Source: DASQEH01 sp038237745
GTDB taxonomy: Bacteria; Actinomycetota; Actinomycetes; Propionibacteriales; Nocardioidaceae
Direction: 5' to 3'
Length of the DNA: 64,000 bases
Assembly: GCA_038237745.1 (NCBI GenBank)
Contig: JBBRYJ010000005.1
Location: 124,001-188,000, forward strand
Positions within the stretch are counted from its first letter, which is position 1. Every line of letters begins with the position of its first letter. The notes below the pieces were generated by a model. It was not told where the DNA came from. It was given only the letters and a program-made list of their open reading frames with translations, and ran no database searches. A program made the position numbers and the translations under genes. Shown in pieces: positions 42,946 to 52,377 of the stretch.

Positions 42946-44721
42946 ATGCCTCGCATGACCGCCGCCGACGCCGCCGTCAAGATCCTCGAGCTCGAGGGCG
43001 CAACGCAGACCTTCGGCCTGCCAGGCGCCGCGATCAACCCCCTCTACGCCGCGATGCGCCGCCACGGTGGCATCCGGCACGTGCTCGCTCGCCATGTCGA
43101 GGGGGCTTCGCACATGGCCGAGGGCTACACCCGGGCCGTCGTCGGCAACATCGGCGTGTGCGTCGGTACGTCCGGGCCGGCCGGCACCGACATGATCACC
43201 GGCCTCTACTCGGCCTGGGGCGACTCGATCCCAATCCTGGCCATCACCGGACAGGCCCCCGTCGCCAAGCTGGCGAAGGAGGACTTCCAGGCCGTGGACA
43301 TCGCCTCGATCGCCGCCCCTGTCACGAAGTGGGCGACTACGGTCCTGGAGGCGGCGCAAGTGCCCGGCGCCTTCCAACAGGCGTTCCACCTCATGCGGTC
43401 GGGCCGACCCGGGCCGGTCCTGCTCGACCTCCCTCTCGACGTTCAGATGACGGAGATCGACTTCGACCCCGACACCTACGAGCCGCTCCCCATCTACAAG
43501 CCGGCCGCCACCCGCGCTCAGGTGGAGAAGACCCTCGACATGCTCTCCGCGTCGGAGAGGCCGCTCATCGTGGCCGGGGGCGGCATCGTCAACGCGGGTG
43601 CGTCCGACCTCCTGGTGGAGTTCGCCGAGCTGACCGGCGTACCAGTGGTCCCGACCCTGATGGGCTGGGGCACGATCCCGGACGACCACCCGCTCATGGT
43701 CGGAATGGTGGGACTGCAGACCTCGCACCGCTACGGCAACGCCACGATGCTCGAGGCCGACTTCGTGCTCGGCATCGGCAACCGCTGGGCGAACCGTCAT
43801 ACCGGTGGGCTCGACGTCTACCGTGGGGACCGCACGTTCGTGCACGTCGACATCGAGCCGACCCAGATCGGCCGTGTCTTCGCCCCCGACTACTCCTTCG
43901 TCTCCGATGCCCACGCCGCCCTCGAGCTCTTCGTCTCGGTGGCGCGGGAGCGCAAGGAGCAGCACCGGCTCAGTGCCTTCGACGTATGGGTCAAGGAATG
44001 CGCCCAGCGCAAGCACACCCTTCAACGCCGCACCCACTTCGACGACTCGCCGATCAAGCCGCAGCGCGTGTACGAGGAGATGAACCGCGCGTTCGACCGC
44101 GAGACCCGCTACGTGAGCACGATCGGTCTGTCACAGATCGCGGGCGCGCAGTTCCTGCATGTCTACAAGCCGAGGCACTGGATCAACTGCGGACAGGCCG
44201 GACCGCTCGGATGGACGGCACCTGCTGCCCTCGGAGTGTGCGTCGCCGACCCGGACTCCACCGTCGTGGCGCTCAGCGGCGACTACGACTTCCAATTCAT
44301 GATCGAGGAGCTGGCGGTCGGGGCGCAGTTCCAGATCCCGTACATCCATGTGGTGGTGAACAACGCTTACCTTGGCCTGATCCGACAGTCCCAGCGGGGC
44401 TTCGAGATGGACTTCCAGGTATCACTGTCCTTTGAGAACCTCAACACCCCTGAGCTCGGTGCGTACGGCGTCGACCATGTGAAGGTTGCCGAGGGCCTCG
44501 GCTGCAAGGCGCTCAGGGTCCTCGATGCGGACCGGATACTGCCAGCGCTGGAGGAGGCCAAGGAGCTCCTTGAGGAGTTCCACGTGCCGGTCGTGGTCGA
44601 GGTGATCCTGGAGCGAGTCACCAACATCTCGATGGGCACCGAGCTCGACAACGTCACGGAGTTCGAGGACCTTGCGATCAGCGGGGACGACGCGCCCACC
44701 GCCATCGCCATGCTGGACTGA
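42946..44721 (+). CDS. gcl: Glyoxylate carboligase
   Basis: 591-aa ThDP enzyme joining two glyoxylates to tartronate semialdehyde plus CO2. In the first domain the glutamate that activates ThDP in most relatives is Val51 (ARHVEGAS), the diagnostic exception known from E. coli Gcl. The ThDP-motif region GDYDFQFMIEELAVGAQFQIP and the FAD-domain stretch GLPGAAINPLY are present. GGGAGAA lies about 7 nt before ATG 42946. It is the committing step between allantoin-derived glyoxylate and central metabolism. Confidence 0.96.
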   Translation: MPRMTAADAAVKILELEGATQTFGLPGAAINPLYAAMRRHGGIRHVLARHVEGASHMAEGYTRAVVGNIGVCVGTSGPAGTDMITGLYSAWGDSIPILAITGQAPVAKLAKEDFQAVDIASIAAPVTKWATTVLEAAQVPGAFQQAFHLMRSGRPGPVLLDLPLDVQMTEIDFDPDTYEPLPIYKPAATRAQVEKTLDMLSASERPLIVAGGGIVNAGASDLLVEFAELTGVPVVPTLMGWGTIPDDHPLMVGMVGLQTSHRYGNATMLEADFVLGIGNRWANRHTGGLDVYRGDRTFVHVDIEPTQIGRVFAPDYSFVSDAHAALELFVSVARERKEQHRLSAFDVWVKECAQRKHTLQRRTHFDDSPIKPQRVYEEMNRAFDRETRYVSTIGLSQIAGAQFLHVYKPRHWINCGQAGPLGWTAPAALGVCVADPDSTVVALSGDYDFQFMIEELAVGAQFQIPYIHVVVNNAYLGLIRQSQRGFEMDFQVSLSFENLNTPELGAYGVDHVKVAEGLGCKALRVLDADRILPALEEAKELLEEFHVPVVVEVILERVTNISMGTELDNVTEFEDLAISGDDAPTAIAMLD

Positions 44722-44725
44722 GCCG

Positions 44726-45847
44726 GTGCGAGTCGTCGTCGCTCCGGACAAGTTCAAGGGGTGCCTGACCGCCCTCCAGGTGGCGAAGGCGGTGGCAACG
44801 GGACTTGCCCGAGACCGCGACGATGTTCGCACGCAGCTCATCCCGGTCGCGGACGGTGGGGACGGGACGGTCGAGGCGGCGCTCTCGGTAGGTTTCGAGC
44901 CGGTCAGCGTCGACGCGGTCGGGCCGACCGGCGAGCCCATCGTGGCGACGTATGCGCGGGACGCCACCCGGGCGGTCGTCGAGCTGGCGGACGTGGTGGG
45001 GCTCGACCGTCTTCCACGGGGCCGGCTCGACCCACTCGGTGCCTCGACGTACGGGCTCGGGCTGGTGTTGCGTGATGCGCTGAGCAGCGACGGTGTCAGG
45101 GAGGTCGTGCTCGGGGTCGGAGGCAGTGCGTCGACGGACGGCGGCGCCGGCATGGTCCAGGGGCTCGGAGCACGCGTCGCAGACGCGGCCGGTGACGAGA
45201 TTGGCCGCGGCGGGGGGACTCTGTACACGGTGAGCTCGATCGACACGACGGCAGTGATCTCGCTCGTCGGGTCGACGCAGGTGGTGGTCGCCAGCGACGT
45301 GGCCAACCCGCTGCTGGGACCGGAGGGCGCTGCGGCCGTGTTCGGGCCGCAGAAGGGCGCGTCGCCCGACGACGTCGCCCGCCTCGAGGCAGGCCTCGCT
45401 GCCTGGGCCCGGGTCGCCTCCGAGGTCACAGGTCGCAACATGGCCGGACGGCCGGGTTCGGGCGCGGCGGGTGGCACCGGCTTCGCGGCCCTGGCCCTGC
45501 TCGGGGCGCAGATCCGGCCGGGGATCGAGCTCGTGCTGGAGCTGCTCGACTTCGAGAAGGCCCTCGACGACGCCGACCTGGTGGTGACGGGCGAGGGGTC
45601 ACTCGATGAGCAGTCGCTGTCCGGCAAAGCCCCGGTGGGCGTGGCGCGAGCGGCGGCCTCTCGCGGCGTACCCGTGGTCGCCGTCGCCGGCCGATCGCAG
45701 CTGAGCGCACAGCAGCTCGCTTCGGCCGGGATATCCGCCGCCTTTCCGCTGTCGGACATCGAGCCGGACGCCGATCGCAGCATGGCCAATGCCGCCGCGC
45801 TGCTCGAGCGGACAGGCGAGCGGATCGCGCGAGAGTGGCACCGGTGA
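44726..45847 (+). CDS. glxK: Glycerate 2-kinase
   Basis: 373-aa kinase of the GlxK/GarK family phosphorylating glycerate, feeding lower glycolysis. The N-terminal VVAPDKFKGCLTA, VADGGDGTVEA, GVGGSASTDGGAGMVQGLG and the C-terminal VVTGEGSLDEQSLSGKAP are family landmarks. GTG 44726 lies 4 nt after the gcl stop and the stop overlaps allB as GTGA. It finishes the route from allantoin carbon to a glycolytic intermediate. Confidence 0.94.
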   Translation: MRVVVAPDKFKGCLTALQVAKAVATGLARDRDDVRTQLIPVADGGDGTVEAALSVGFEPVSVDAVGPTGEPIVATYARDATRAVVELADVVGLDRLPRGRLDPLGASTYGLGLVLRDALSSDGVREVVLGVGGSASTDGGAGMVQGLGARVADAAGDEIGRGGGTLYTVSSIDTTAVISLVGSTQVVVASDVANPLLGPEGAAAVFGPQKGASPDDVARLEAGLAAWARVASEVTGRNMAGRPGSGAAGGTGFAALALLGAQIRPGIELVLELLDFEKALDDADLVVTGEGSLDEQSLSGKAPVGVARAAASRGVPVVAVAGRSQLSAQQLASAGISAAFPLSDIEPDADRSMANAAALLERTGERIAREWHR

Positions 45848-47193
45848 ACAGGCGCTACGACCTCGTGGTTCGCGGCGCGCGGGTGCTGGTCGACGGTGCG
45901 TTCCGCCCCTGCAGTGTCGCCGTCGCAGGCGGAGAGGTGGTGGCCCTCGACGCCCTCGACGCAGCAGTGGCGGCGGTCGAGGTGGTCGAGCTCGCGGCGG
46001 ACGAGGTCCTCCTCCCCGGCCTCGTCGACACGCACGTCCACGTGAACGAGCCCGGCCGTACCGAGTGGGAGGGCTTCGCGAGCGCCACCAAGGCGGCCGC
46101 CGCAGGTGGTGTCACCACGCTGCTCGACATGCCGCTCAACTCCATCCCCCCGACGACCGACGTCGCCGCCCTGGAGACGAAGCGTGCGTCGACCCAAGGC
46201 CAGTGCGCCGTCGACGTCGGGTTCTGGGGCGGGGCCGTGCCGTCCAGCCTCGGGACCTTGCGTGAGATGCACGAGGCAGGCGTCTACGGCTTCAAGTGCT
46301 TCGTCCTGGACTCTGGCGCTCCTGAGTTCCCGCCGCTGACGCATATTCAGGTCGAGGAGGCGATGTGCGAGGTGGCCCAGTTCGACGGGCTGCTGGCCGT
46401 GCATGCCGAGGACGCCGCCGTCATCGACTCACGCCGTGTACCGCACACCGTCCACTACCGCGAGTTCCTCGATTCCCGGCCACCGGAGGCGGAGACGGTG
46501 GCCGTCGACGCAGTCATCGAAGCCGCACGCCGGAGCGGGGCGCGAGCCCACATCGTGCATCTGTCGAGCGCCCGGGCCGTACCCGCTCTGGCCTCCGCCC
46601 GAGCGGAGGGGGTCGCGATCACCGTGGAGACGTGCCCGCACTACCTGACCCTGACGGCCGAGGAGATCGCAGACGGGCAGACCCAGTACAAGTGCTGCCC
46701 ACCCATCCGTGACTCCGTGAACCAGGACCTGCTCTGGGAGGCGCTGGCCGCCGGCCACATCGACTTCGTCGTCTCCGACCACTCGCCGTCGACGCCCGAC
46801 CTCAAGATGCTCGACGAGGGCGACTTCGGGGCGGCCTGGGGAGGGGTGTCGTCGCTCCAGCTCGGTCTTCCGCTCGTGTGGACCGAGGCCCGCAGGCGTG
46901 GCCTCGACCTCGCCACGGTCGTCGGCTGGATGTCGGCGCGGCCCGCGGACATCGTCGGGGTCCACCGCAAGGGCCGCATCACCGTGGGCAGCGACGCGGA
47001 CCTCGTCGTCTTCGCTCCTGACGACACCTTCACCGTAGACCCCGAGACACTGCACCACCGCCACACCATCACGCCGTACACCGGCCGTGAGCTCACGGGC
47101 GTCGTTCGCACCACCTACCTCCGCGGCAGGAGCGCCCTGCAGCCGGTGCCGCAGGGGACGTTGAAGAGGACTGGAGGACCGCGACATGGATGA
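45844..47193 (+). CDS. allB: Allantoinase
   Basis: 449-aa amidohydrolase opening allantoin to allantoate. Metal ligands: DTHVHVNEPGR, the carboxylated Lys in YGFKCF, HAED, IVHLSS and the Asp in VVSDHSPS. The spacing matches allantoinases rather than dihydropyrimidinases. GTG 45844 overlaps the glxK stop; ATG/GTG further upstream (GTG 45835) is less likely. The 3' end overlaps allantoicase by 8 nt. Confidence 0.95.
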   Translation: MNRRYDLVVRGARVLVDGAFRPCSVAVAGGEVVALDALDAAVAAVEVVELAADEVLLPGLVDTHVHVNEPGRTEWEGFASATKAAAAGGVTTLLDMPLNSIPPTTDVAALETKRASTQGQCAVDVGFWGGAVPSSLGTLREMHEAGVYGFKCFVLDSGAPEFPPLTHIQVEEAMCEVAQFDGLLAVHAEDAAVIDSRRVPHTVHYREFLDSRPPEAETVAVDAVIEAARRSGARAHIVHLSSARAVPALASARAEGVAITVETCPHYLTLTAEEIADGQTQYKCCPPIRDSVNQDLLWEALAAGHIDFVVSDHSPSTPDLKMLDEGDFGAAWGGVSSLQLGLPLVWTEARRRGLDLATVVGWMSARPADIVGVHRKGRITVGSDADLVVFAPDDTFTVDPETLHHRHTITPYTGRELTGVVRTTYLRGRSALQPVPQGTLKRTGGPRHG

Positions 47194-48226
47194 CTTCACC
47201 CAGCTGACCGATCTCGCCTCTCGGACGCTCGGCGGGAGCGTGGTGAGTGCCAACGACGAGCTCTTCGCCCAGCGCGAGAACCTGGTCAAGCCCGAGGCGG
47301 CGACGTTCTCCGCCGCGGACTTCGGACATAAGGGGAAGGTCTACGACGGGTGGGAGACCCGTCGCAGGCGTGAGCCCGGCCACGACTGGGCGATCGTGCG
47401 CCTCGGGGCTGCCGGGATCGTACGCGGTGTGGTCGTCGACACGGCCTGGTTCAAGGGCAACTATCCGCCGGAGATCTCTGTGGAAGCCGCGTCGGTCGAG
47501 GCGTACCCGTCTCCCGGCGAGCTGCTCGAGGCCGAGTGGTTCACCCTTGTCGGAAGGACGGCCTGTCATGGTGACAGCGCCAACGAGTATCGCGTGGACG
47601 ATCCCGGTCGCTGGACCCACGTAAGACTGTCGATCTACCCCGACGGTGGTGTGGCGCGATTGCGGGTGCACGGCGAAGTGGTGCTCGATCCTCGCTTCCT
47701 CGGTGGGACCGTCGATCTGGCCGCTGCGGAGAACGGTGGGCGCCTGCTTGATACGTCGGACGCCTTCTACTCCTCGCCGGCGAACCTGATCCTGCCGGGC
47801 CGGGCCCGCATCATGGGGGAGGGCTGGGAGAACGCGCGCAGACGCGGCGAGGGCAACGACTTCGCAACCTTCCGGCTCGCCGTCAAGGGGTTGATTCGTG
47901 ACGTCGAGGTGGACACGTCGTACTTCGTCGGTAACGCGCCCGGCGAGGTACGGGTCAGCGCTGCGGACGACACGGCGGGGCCGGTCGAAGACTCGGCCGC
48001 CTGGTGGGACGTGGTGCCCCGCACGCGCGTGCAGCCCGATACGCGTCACCGCTTCCTGGTCGCCGACCGTACTCCGGCGACCCATCTGCGGCTCGACGTC
48101 TACCCCGACGGCGGGTTGACCCGGCTGCGGTGCAACGGAGAGGTCGACGCCGAGGCCCTCGCGACCCTGCGGCAGCGCTTCTGGGAGACAATCCCTGCCT
48201 CGCACCGAGCCGCCATCGCCCGCTGA
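47186..48226 (+). CDS. alc: Allantoicase
   Basis: 346-aa enzyme hydrolysing allantoate to urea and ureidoglycolate. The protein is an internal duplication: each half contains a GWE(T/N)(R)RR motif and a TxWFKGN / TSYFVGN strand followed by RLxxYPDGGxxRLRxxGEV, the hallmark of allantoicase. It is the last gene of the operon. No ureidoglycolate lyase or hydrolase gene follows it, and no urease is in the window. Confidence 0.95.
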   Translation: MDDFTQLTDLASRTLGGSVVSANDELFAQRENLVKPEAATFSAADFGHKGKVYDGWETRRRREPGHDWAIVRLGAAGIVRGVVVDTAWFKGNYPPEISVEAASVEAYPSPGELLEAEWFTLVGRTACHGDSANEYRVDDPGRWTHVRLSIYPDGGVARLRVHGEVVLDPRFLGGTVDLAAAENGGRLLDTSDAFYSSPANLILPGRARIMGEGWENARRRGEGNDFATFRLAVKGLIRDVEVDTSYFVGNAPGEVRVSAADDTAGPVEDSAAWWDVVPRTRVQPDTRHRFLVADRTPATHLRLDVYPDGGLTRLRCNGEVDAEALATLRQRFWETIPASHRAAIAR

Positions 48227-48275
48227 GCGGGGGTGGGACTCGCACACGGGCGAAGGGTCGGGAAGGATGGCGTCC

Positions 48276-48785
48276 GTGACCCAGCCCGGACAGAGACGTC
48301 TTGTGCTGATGCGCCACGGCAAGGCGGAGCCATCGGCGTCTGATGACCTTGCGCGGGAGCTCACCGAGCGTGGCCGAAGGGACTCTCGCACCGCCGGAGA
48401 GCAGCTGGCCCGCGAACAACTCACGCCCGACTTCATCCTGGTGTCGTCGGCCGCGCGGGCGCGCTCGACCGTCTCAGAGGTCTGTGCCGGCCTCGACGAG
48501 AGCCCGGCCCCCGAGATCCGCGTCCTCGAGTCGCTCTACGAGGCCGACGCGTACGACGTCATCGCCGCCTGCGTGGCCGAGATTCCTGCCGCGGCTGTGA
48601 CGGCTCTCGTCGTCGGGCACAACCCGACGATCGCGGGTACTGCCGATCTGCTACAGCCCGAGTCCGGACGAGGCAGCCTGTCCTTCCCCACCGCCGCCTT
48701 CGCGGTGCTGTCGGTCGAGTCACCGTGGGCTGAGCTGGAACCGGGCAAAGGGCTGCTGCTTCACCACCACACGCCGCGCGGCTGA
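48276..48785 (+). CDS. SixA-like histidine phosphatase
   Basis: 169-aa member of the phosphoglycerate-mutase-like histidine phosphatase family, SixA branch. The catalytic LMRHGKAE and the second His in VVGHNPTIAG are present, as is the Arg of AARARSTV. SixA removes phosphate from histidine-phosphotransfer proteins; the target here is unknown. GTG 48276 is preferred because GGAAGG lies 9 nt upstream; ATG 48267 abuts that site. Bases 48786-48982 to serB hold nothing I recognise. Confidence 0.88.
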   Translation: MTQPGQRRLVLMRHGKAEPSASDDLARELTERGRRDSRTAGEQLAREQLTPDFILVSSAARARSTVSEVCAGLDESPAPEIRVLESLYEADAYDVIAACVAEIPAAAVTALVVGHNPTIAGTADLLQPESGRGSLSFPTAAFAVLSVESPWAELEPGKGLLLHHHTPRG

Positions 48786-48982
48786 CCGCATCGACCGCAC
48801 CTCCCGTCGTCCTCACAAGGTCGAGTGCCACGAGTCGGACATCCAGGGATCGGTTCGCGGGCCCGGGAGCAAGCCAGTGTCACAACTCCGTGGGGCCTCG
48901 AGTCTGCGCTGCACCCGCGCACCTCGTGCGACGATTCGCAATCAGCACACGACCGCCGCGAACAGGGCTGCAGTGCGAGGTG

Positions 48983-50194
48983 TCACACCAGGTCGGGACG
49001 TGGGGTCTGCACCCCGTGACTGGCGTCGTCGGCCTCCAGGTCTTCCCTGCTGATGCCCAGCAGGTATACGATCGCGTCGAGGTACGGCACGTTGAGGGCC
49101 GTATCCGCGGCCTCTCTGACGAGTGGCTTGGCGTTGAAGGCGATTCCAAGGCCGGCAGCGGCAAGCATGTCGAGGTCGTTCGCGCCGTCGCCGATGGCGA
49201 TCGTACGGTCCAGGGTCACCTTGGAGTCGGCCGCGAAGTCCCGGAGGGCGGCCGCCTTACCTGCCCGGTCGACGACCGGCCCTACGATCCGGCCGGTAAG
49301 CCGCCCGCCGGCCACCTCCAAGACGTTGGCGCGCGAGTAGTGGATTCCCAGATCTGCGCTGAGCCGGTCCGTGAGATCGGTGAAGCCGCCGCTCACGATG
49401 CCGAACCGGTAGCCGAGGCGCTTCAGTGTGCGGACCAGGGTACGAGCGCCCGGGGCGAGCTCCATGGCGTCGTACACCTCCTCGAGCACAGGCGTCTCGA
49501 GGCCAGCCAGCAGAGCGACGCGCTGCCGCAGCGATTCCTCGAACTCGAGCTCGCCGCGCATAGCGAGCTCCGTGATCGCCGCCACCTCGGCCCCCACACC
49601 GCAGCGGTCCGCCAACATGTCGATCGCCTCGCCCTGGACCAGGGTGGAGTCGACGTCCATCACGATGAGGCGTCGGCCGTGCCGCAGCAGGCCCATTCTC
49701 TGCACTGCGACGTCGACCCGCTGCTGAGCGGCCTCCCGCGCGAGCACCTCTCGTAGTGCGTCGATCCTGGTGCCGGACACCTCGAACTCGATTGCGGTGA
49801 CCGGGTACGGCGCCATCCTGACGATTCGGTCGATGTTCGCGCCGGTGTCGGCGATGCGGCCTGTGATCGCTGCGACAGCGGCCGGCGTGAGCTGTCGCCC
49901 GAGAAGCGTGACGTGAGCCCGGTCCGAGCCGCGACGGCCGGTGTCACCAGTGCCCGTGAGGATCTCGACTTCCATCTCCAGTGCCTCGGCTGTACGCTGC
50001 ACGGCGGCGAACAGGGCCGCGGAGTCGCGGGGGGGTGCGGTCACGAGAATGCCCAGCACCAGCCTTCCCCGGAGCACGAGCTGCTCGATGTCGAGCACGT
50101 AGACCCGGTACGCCGCGAGCGTGCTGAACATCGCGGCCGTGACACCGGGGCGGTCCTTGCCCACCACGGTGAGCAGGAGCGTTGCGTCGTCCAT
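48983..50194 (-). CDS. serB: Phosphoserine phosphatase SerB with ACT domains
   Basis: 403-aa enzyme catalysing the last step of serine synthesis. Residues 1-170 form two ACT-like domains (LLTVVGKDRPGVTAAM), residues about 180-390 the HAD phosphatase with nucleophile motif VMDVDSTLVQGE, VSGGF (motif II) and the Mg-binding GDGANDLDML. A long ACT-bearing SerB like this is usual in actinobacteria and may be serine-regulated. A TAGCGT box lies 9 nt before ATG 50194 and overlaps the stop of the upstream gene, so it can have its own promoter. Confidence 0.95.
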   Translation of the reverse strand: MDDATLLLTVVGKDRPGVTAAMFSTLAAYRVYVLDIEQLVLRGRLVLGILVTAPPRDSAALFAAVQRTAEALEMEVEILTGTGDTGRRGSDRAHVTLLGRQLTPAAVAAITGRIADTGANIDRIVRMAPYPVTAIEFEVSGTRIDALREVLAREAAQQRVDVAVQRMGLLRHGRRLIVMDVDSTLVQGEAIDMLADRCGVGAEVAAITELAMRGELEFEESLRQRVALLAGLETPVLEEVYDAMELAPGARTLVRTLKRLGYRFGIVSGGFTDLTDRLSADLGIHYSRANVLEVAGGRLTGRIVGPVVDRAGKAAALRDFAADSKVTLDRTIAIGDGANDLDMLAAAGLGIAFNAKPLVREAADTALNVPYLDAIVYLLGISREDLEADDASHGVQTPRPDLV

Positions 50195-50206
50195 CAGGGC
50201 TTCACG

Positions 50207-50965
50207 CTAGCGACCATCGAGCGACGAGCATGCGGCGACCACCGCGGCCGAGGCCACCTGCCGCAGCGGTAGGAGGGCGTCGCGGCGAGCTGACGACTGC
50301 GCCGCCGTCAGCGACCCACCCTCGTCCCGAAGGCCGAGCCGGACGATCTCGCGGCACCGCAGGCCGGCTGCCATCACGCGCGAGGCGGCCGGTGACCCGA
50401 ACGTCATAGGAGCGTCGAACGCGACCGGCGTCTGCAGGTTGATCAGTGCGTCGGCGGCGTCGGAGCTCCATGACGCGACGTCGAGGGCCGCCAGGGCGTC
50501 GGCTGTCTCGATGAGTCTCTCCTTCAGCTCGCGGTCGGCGGTGGCGACATCCGGCAGGTACGCCGGTGGGGATGCCGCGGACGCCACCCAGGTGGTCTCG
50601 ACGGTCCGCTCGGTGGGCACGAGCCCGAGCCCGATGCCCCGCAGGACGAGCGCCTGCCCGGCCTCCAGGGCGTCGATGTTGAAGGCGCTCGGCCCACCAA
50701 GCCCGAGAAGGTCACCGGGCGATGGTAGGGCAGCGCTGATGCTCGAGACCCCACGCCGACGAATCTCACCGAGCATCATCGCCGGGGCTGCTGCGGTCTC
50801 GGCAGGCTCCGGTCCGAGACGGAACAGGACGCTCCGCCCCCCTGCTGAAATCCCGCTGATCGCGTCGTCGGCGGACGCCCGACCCGCGATCCACGCGTTG
50901 AGCCAGCACCCGATACGGACGGCGGCAGGCACTCGCAACACGTCGACAAGAGTAAGAGGCGACAT
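50207..50965 (-). CDS. Conserved actinobacterial protein of unknown function
   Basis: 252-aa protein that I do not recognise as an enzyme. It is Ala/Leu-rich with a conserved-looking core SVLFRLGPEP, LPSPGDLLGLGGPSAFNIDAL and TWVASAASPPAYLPDV. No signal peptide or membrane helix is evident. Codon use and GC pattern match the neighbours, and the frame is maintained between serB (12 nt downstream) and a divergent ABC ATPase, an arrangement I believe recurs in actinobacteria. ATG 50965 is the best start but lacks a good ribosome site. Confidence 0.65.
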   Translation of the reverse strand: MSPLTLVDVLRVPAAVRIGCWLNAWIAGRASADDAISGISAGGRSVLFRLGPEPAETAAAPAMMLGEIRRRGVSSISAALPSPGDLLGLGGPSAFNIDALEAGQALVLRGIGLGLVPTERTVETTWVASAASPPAYLPDVATADRELKERLIETADALAALDVASWSSDAADALINLQTPVAFDAPMTFGSPAASRVMAAGLRCREIVRLGLRDEGGSLTAAQSSARRDALLPLRQVASAAVVAACSSLDGR

Positions 50966-51026
50966 CTCGACGCGGGAAGGGTGCAATAGGTTTGGAGCAC
51001 AGAGCGGTGTCTCGGCGAGGAGTGCG

Positions 51027-51827
51027 ATGAGCTCGGTCATTGAGCTGGCTGACGTCTCGGTGGTTCGGGGCGCGAACCGCCTGCTGAGCCATGTCACGTG
51101 GGAGGTCGAGGATGACGAGCGCTGGGTCGTCCTCGGACCCAACGGGGCAGGAAAGACAACCCTGCTCCAGGTGCTCAGCACGCACATCCACCCCAGTGAC
51201 GGCGTCGTCGGGATCCTCGGCGAGGTGGTCGGCACTGTCGACGTCTTCGAGCTTCGGCCCCGCATCGGACTGACCAGCGTGGCCCTCGCGGATCGGATCC
51301 CGCGCCAGGAGCGGGTCAGCGACGTCGTCGTCTCGGCGTCGTACGCCGTCCTCGGCCGCTGGCGGGAGGTGTACGACGCGCTGGACCACGACCGGGCGGG
51401 CCAGCTACTCGGGGAGGTGGGCGTGGGGCATCTCGCCGACCGCACCTTCGGGACCCTCAGCGAGGGGGAGCGCAAGCGCGTGCAGATCGCCCGGGCACTG
51501 ATGACCGATCCGGAGCTGCTGCTCCTGGACGAGCCCGCGGCCGGACTCGACCTCGGAGGCCGCGAGGACCTTGTGAGCACGCTGTCGGTGCTGGCCCTCG
51601 ACGAGGCCTCTCCGGCCACTGTCCTGGTGAGCCACCACGTCGAGGAGATCCCGCCGGGCTTCACGCATGTGCTTCTCATGCGGCGCGGCGAGGTGGTCGC
51701 GGCAGGACCGTTGCCGCACATCCTCACCGCGGAGAATCTCTCGCGTACCTTCGGCATCCCTCTCGAGCTCTCGACGTCCGACGACCGGTACAGCGCCCGT
51801 CGGCGGGTCAGCTCGCACCGGCGCTGA
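51027..51827 (+). CDS. Stand-alone ABC ATPase
   Basis: 266-aa ATP-binding protein with Walker A GPNGAGKTTLLQ, signature LSEGERKRVQIA (an LSEGE variant), Walker B LLLLDEPAAGLDL and the H-loop VSHHVEEIPPGF. It resembles the ModF/YlmA-type ATPases that lack a dedicated permease; none is next to it. GCGAGGAG lies 6 nt before ATG 51027. The partner or role (transport, translation or DNA-related) is open. Confidence 0.9.
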   Translation: MSSVIELADVSVVRGANRLLSHVTWEVEDDERWVVLGPNGAGKTTLLQVLSTHIHPSDGVVGILGEVVGTVDVFELRPRIGLTSVALADRIPRQERVSDVVVSASYAVLGRWREVYDALDHDRAGQLLGEVGVGHLADRTFGTLSEGERKRVQIARALMTDPELLLLDEPAAGLDLGGREDLVSTLSVLALDEASPATVLVSHHVEEIPPGFTHVLLMRRGEVVAAGPLPHILTAENLSRTFGIPLELSTSDDRYSARRRVSSHRR

Positions 51828-51856
51828 CAGCGACGTTGGTCCGATAAGGTCGTCGT

Positions 51857-52303
51857 ATGGACTGGGTGCGGGACCACGCCTGGCAGTCGTGGCTGATCGC
51901 GGCCATGCTCCTTGCCGGCGCGGAGATGGCCACGCTCGATCTCTCGCTGCTCATGATGGCAGTAGGAGCGATCGCAGCGTGCCTGGTGGCGGCGCTCGGG
52001 TTCGGCATCGTCGTCCAGGTGCTCGTGGCCGTCGTCGTCGCGGTCGCGCTGCTGGCGTTCGTGCGCCCCAACATCGTCCGCCGTCTGCACGCGGCCCCGA
52101 CCCTGCAGAACGGGCCCGGCGGGCTCATCGGCCGTAGCGGGCTGGTGCTCGAGCGGGTGACGGCCCACAACGGGCGGGTGAAGCTGAGCGGAGAGATCTG
52201 GTCGGCACGCAGCCTCGAGGAGTCTTCCGTCATCGAGCCGGGCTCCAAGGTTGCGGTGGCCCAGATCGACGGCGCGACGGCCGTCGTCTACCCGGTGCTC
52301 TAG
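51857..52303 (+). CDS. NfeD family membrane protein
   Basis: 148-aa short NfeD protein: two to three membrane helices (residues about 10-68) followed by an OB-fold domain (GPGGLIGRSGLVLERV, VKLSGEIWSARSL). Short NfeD proteins partner with SPFH/stomatin proteins in membrane microdomains, and such a protein is encoded directly downstream. A TAAGGT box ends 6 nt before the ATG, suggesting a leaderless transcript. Confidence 0.9.
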   Translation: MDWVRDHAWQSWLIAAMLLAGAEMATLDLSLLMMAVGAIAACLVAALGFGIVVQVLVAVVVAVALLAFVRPNIVRRLHAAPTLQNGPGGLIGRSGLVLERVTAHNGRVKLSGEIWSARSLEESSVIEPGSKVAVAQIDGATAVVYPVL

Positions 52304-52327
52304 CAGCGCCGTGACCGTCGAACCCAG

Positions 52328-52377
52328 CGATCGGGCTCGGCGCCCGGTCGCCAGCGTTCGGGCACAGCGCCCGATCG
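52328..52377 (+). other. Long hairpin between nfeD and the SPFH gene
   Basis: CGATCGGGC (52328-52336) and GCCCGATCG (52369-52377) form a perfect 9-bp stem; GCCCG and CGGGC inside the loop can add a second stem. It fills most of the 96-nt gap and ends 22 nt before the SPFH ATG. It may protect or regulate the downstream message; no T-run makes it a poor terminator. Confidence 0.45.
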
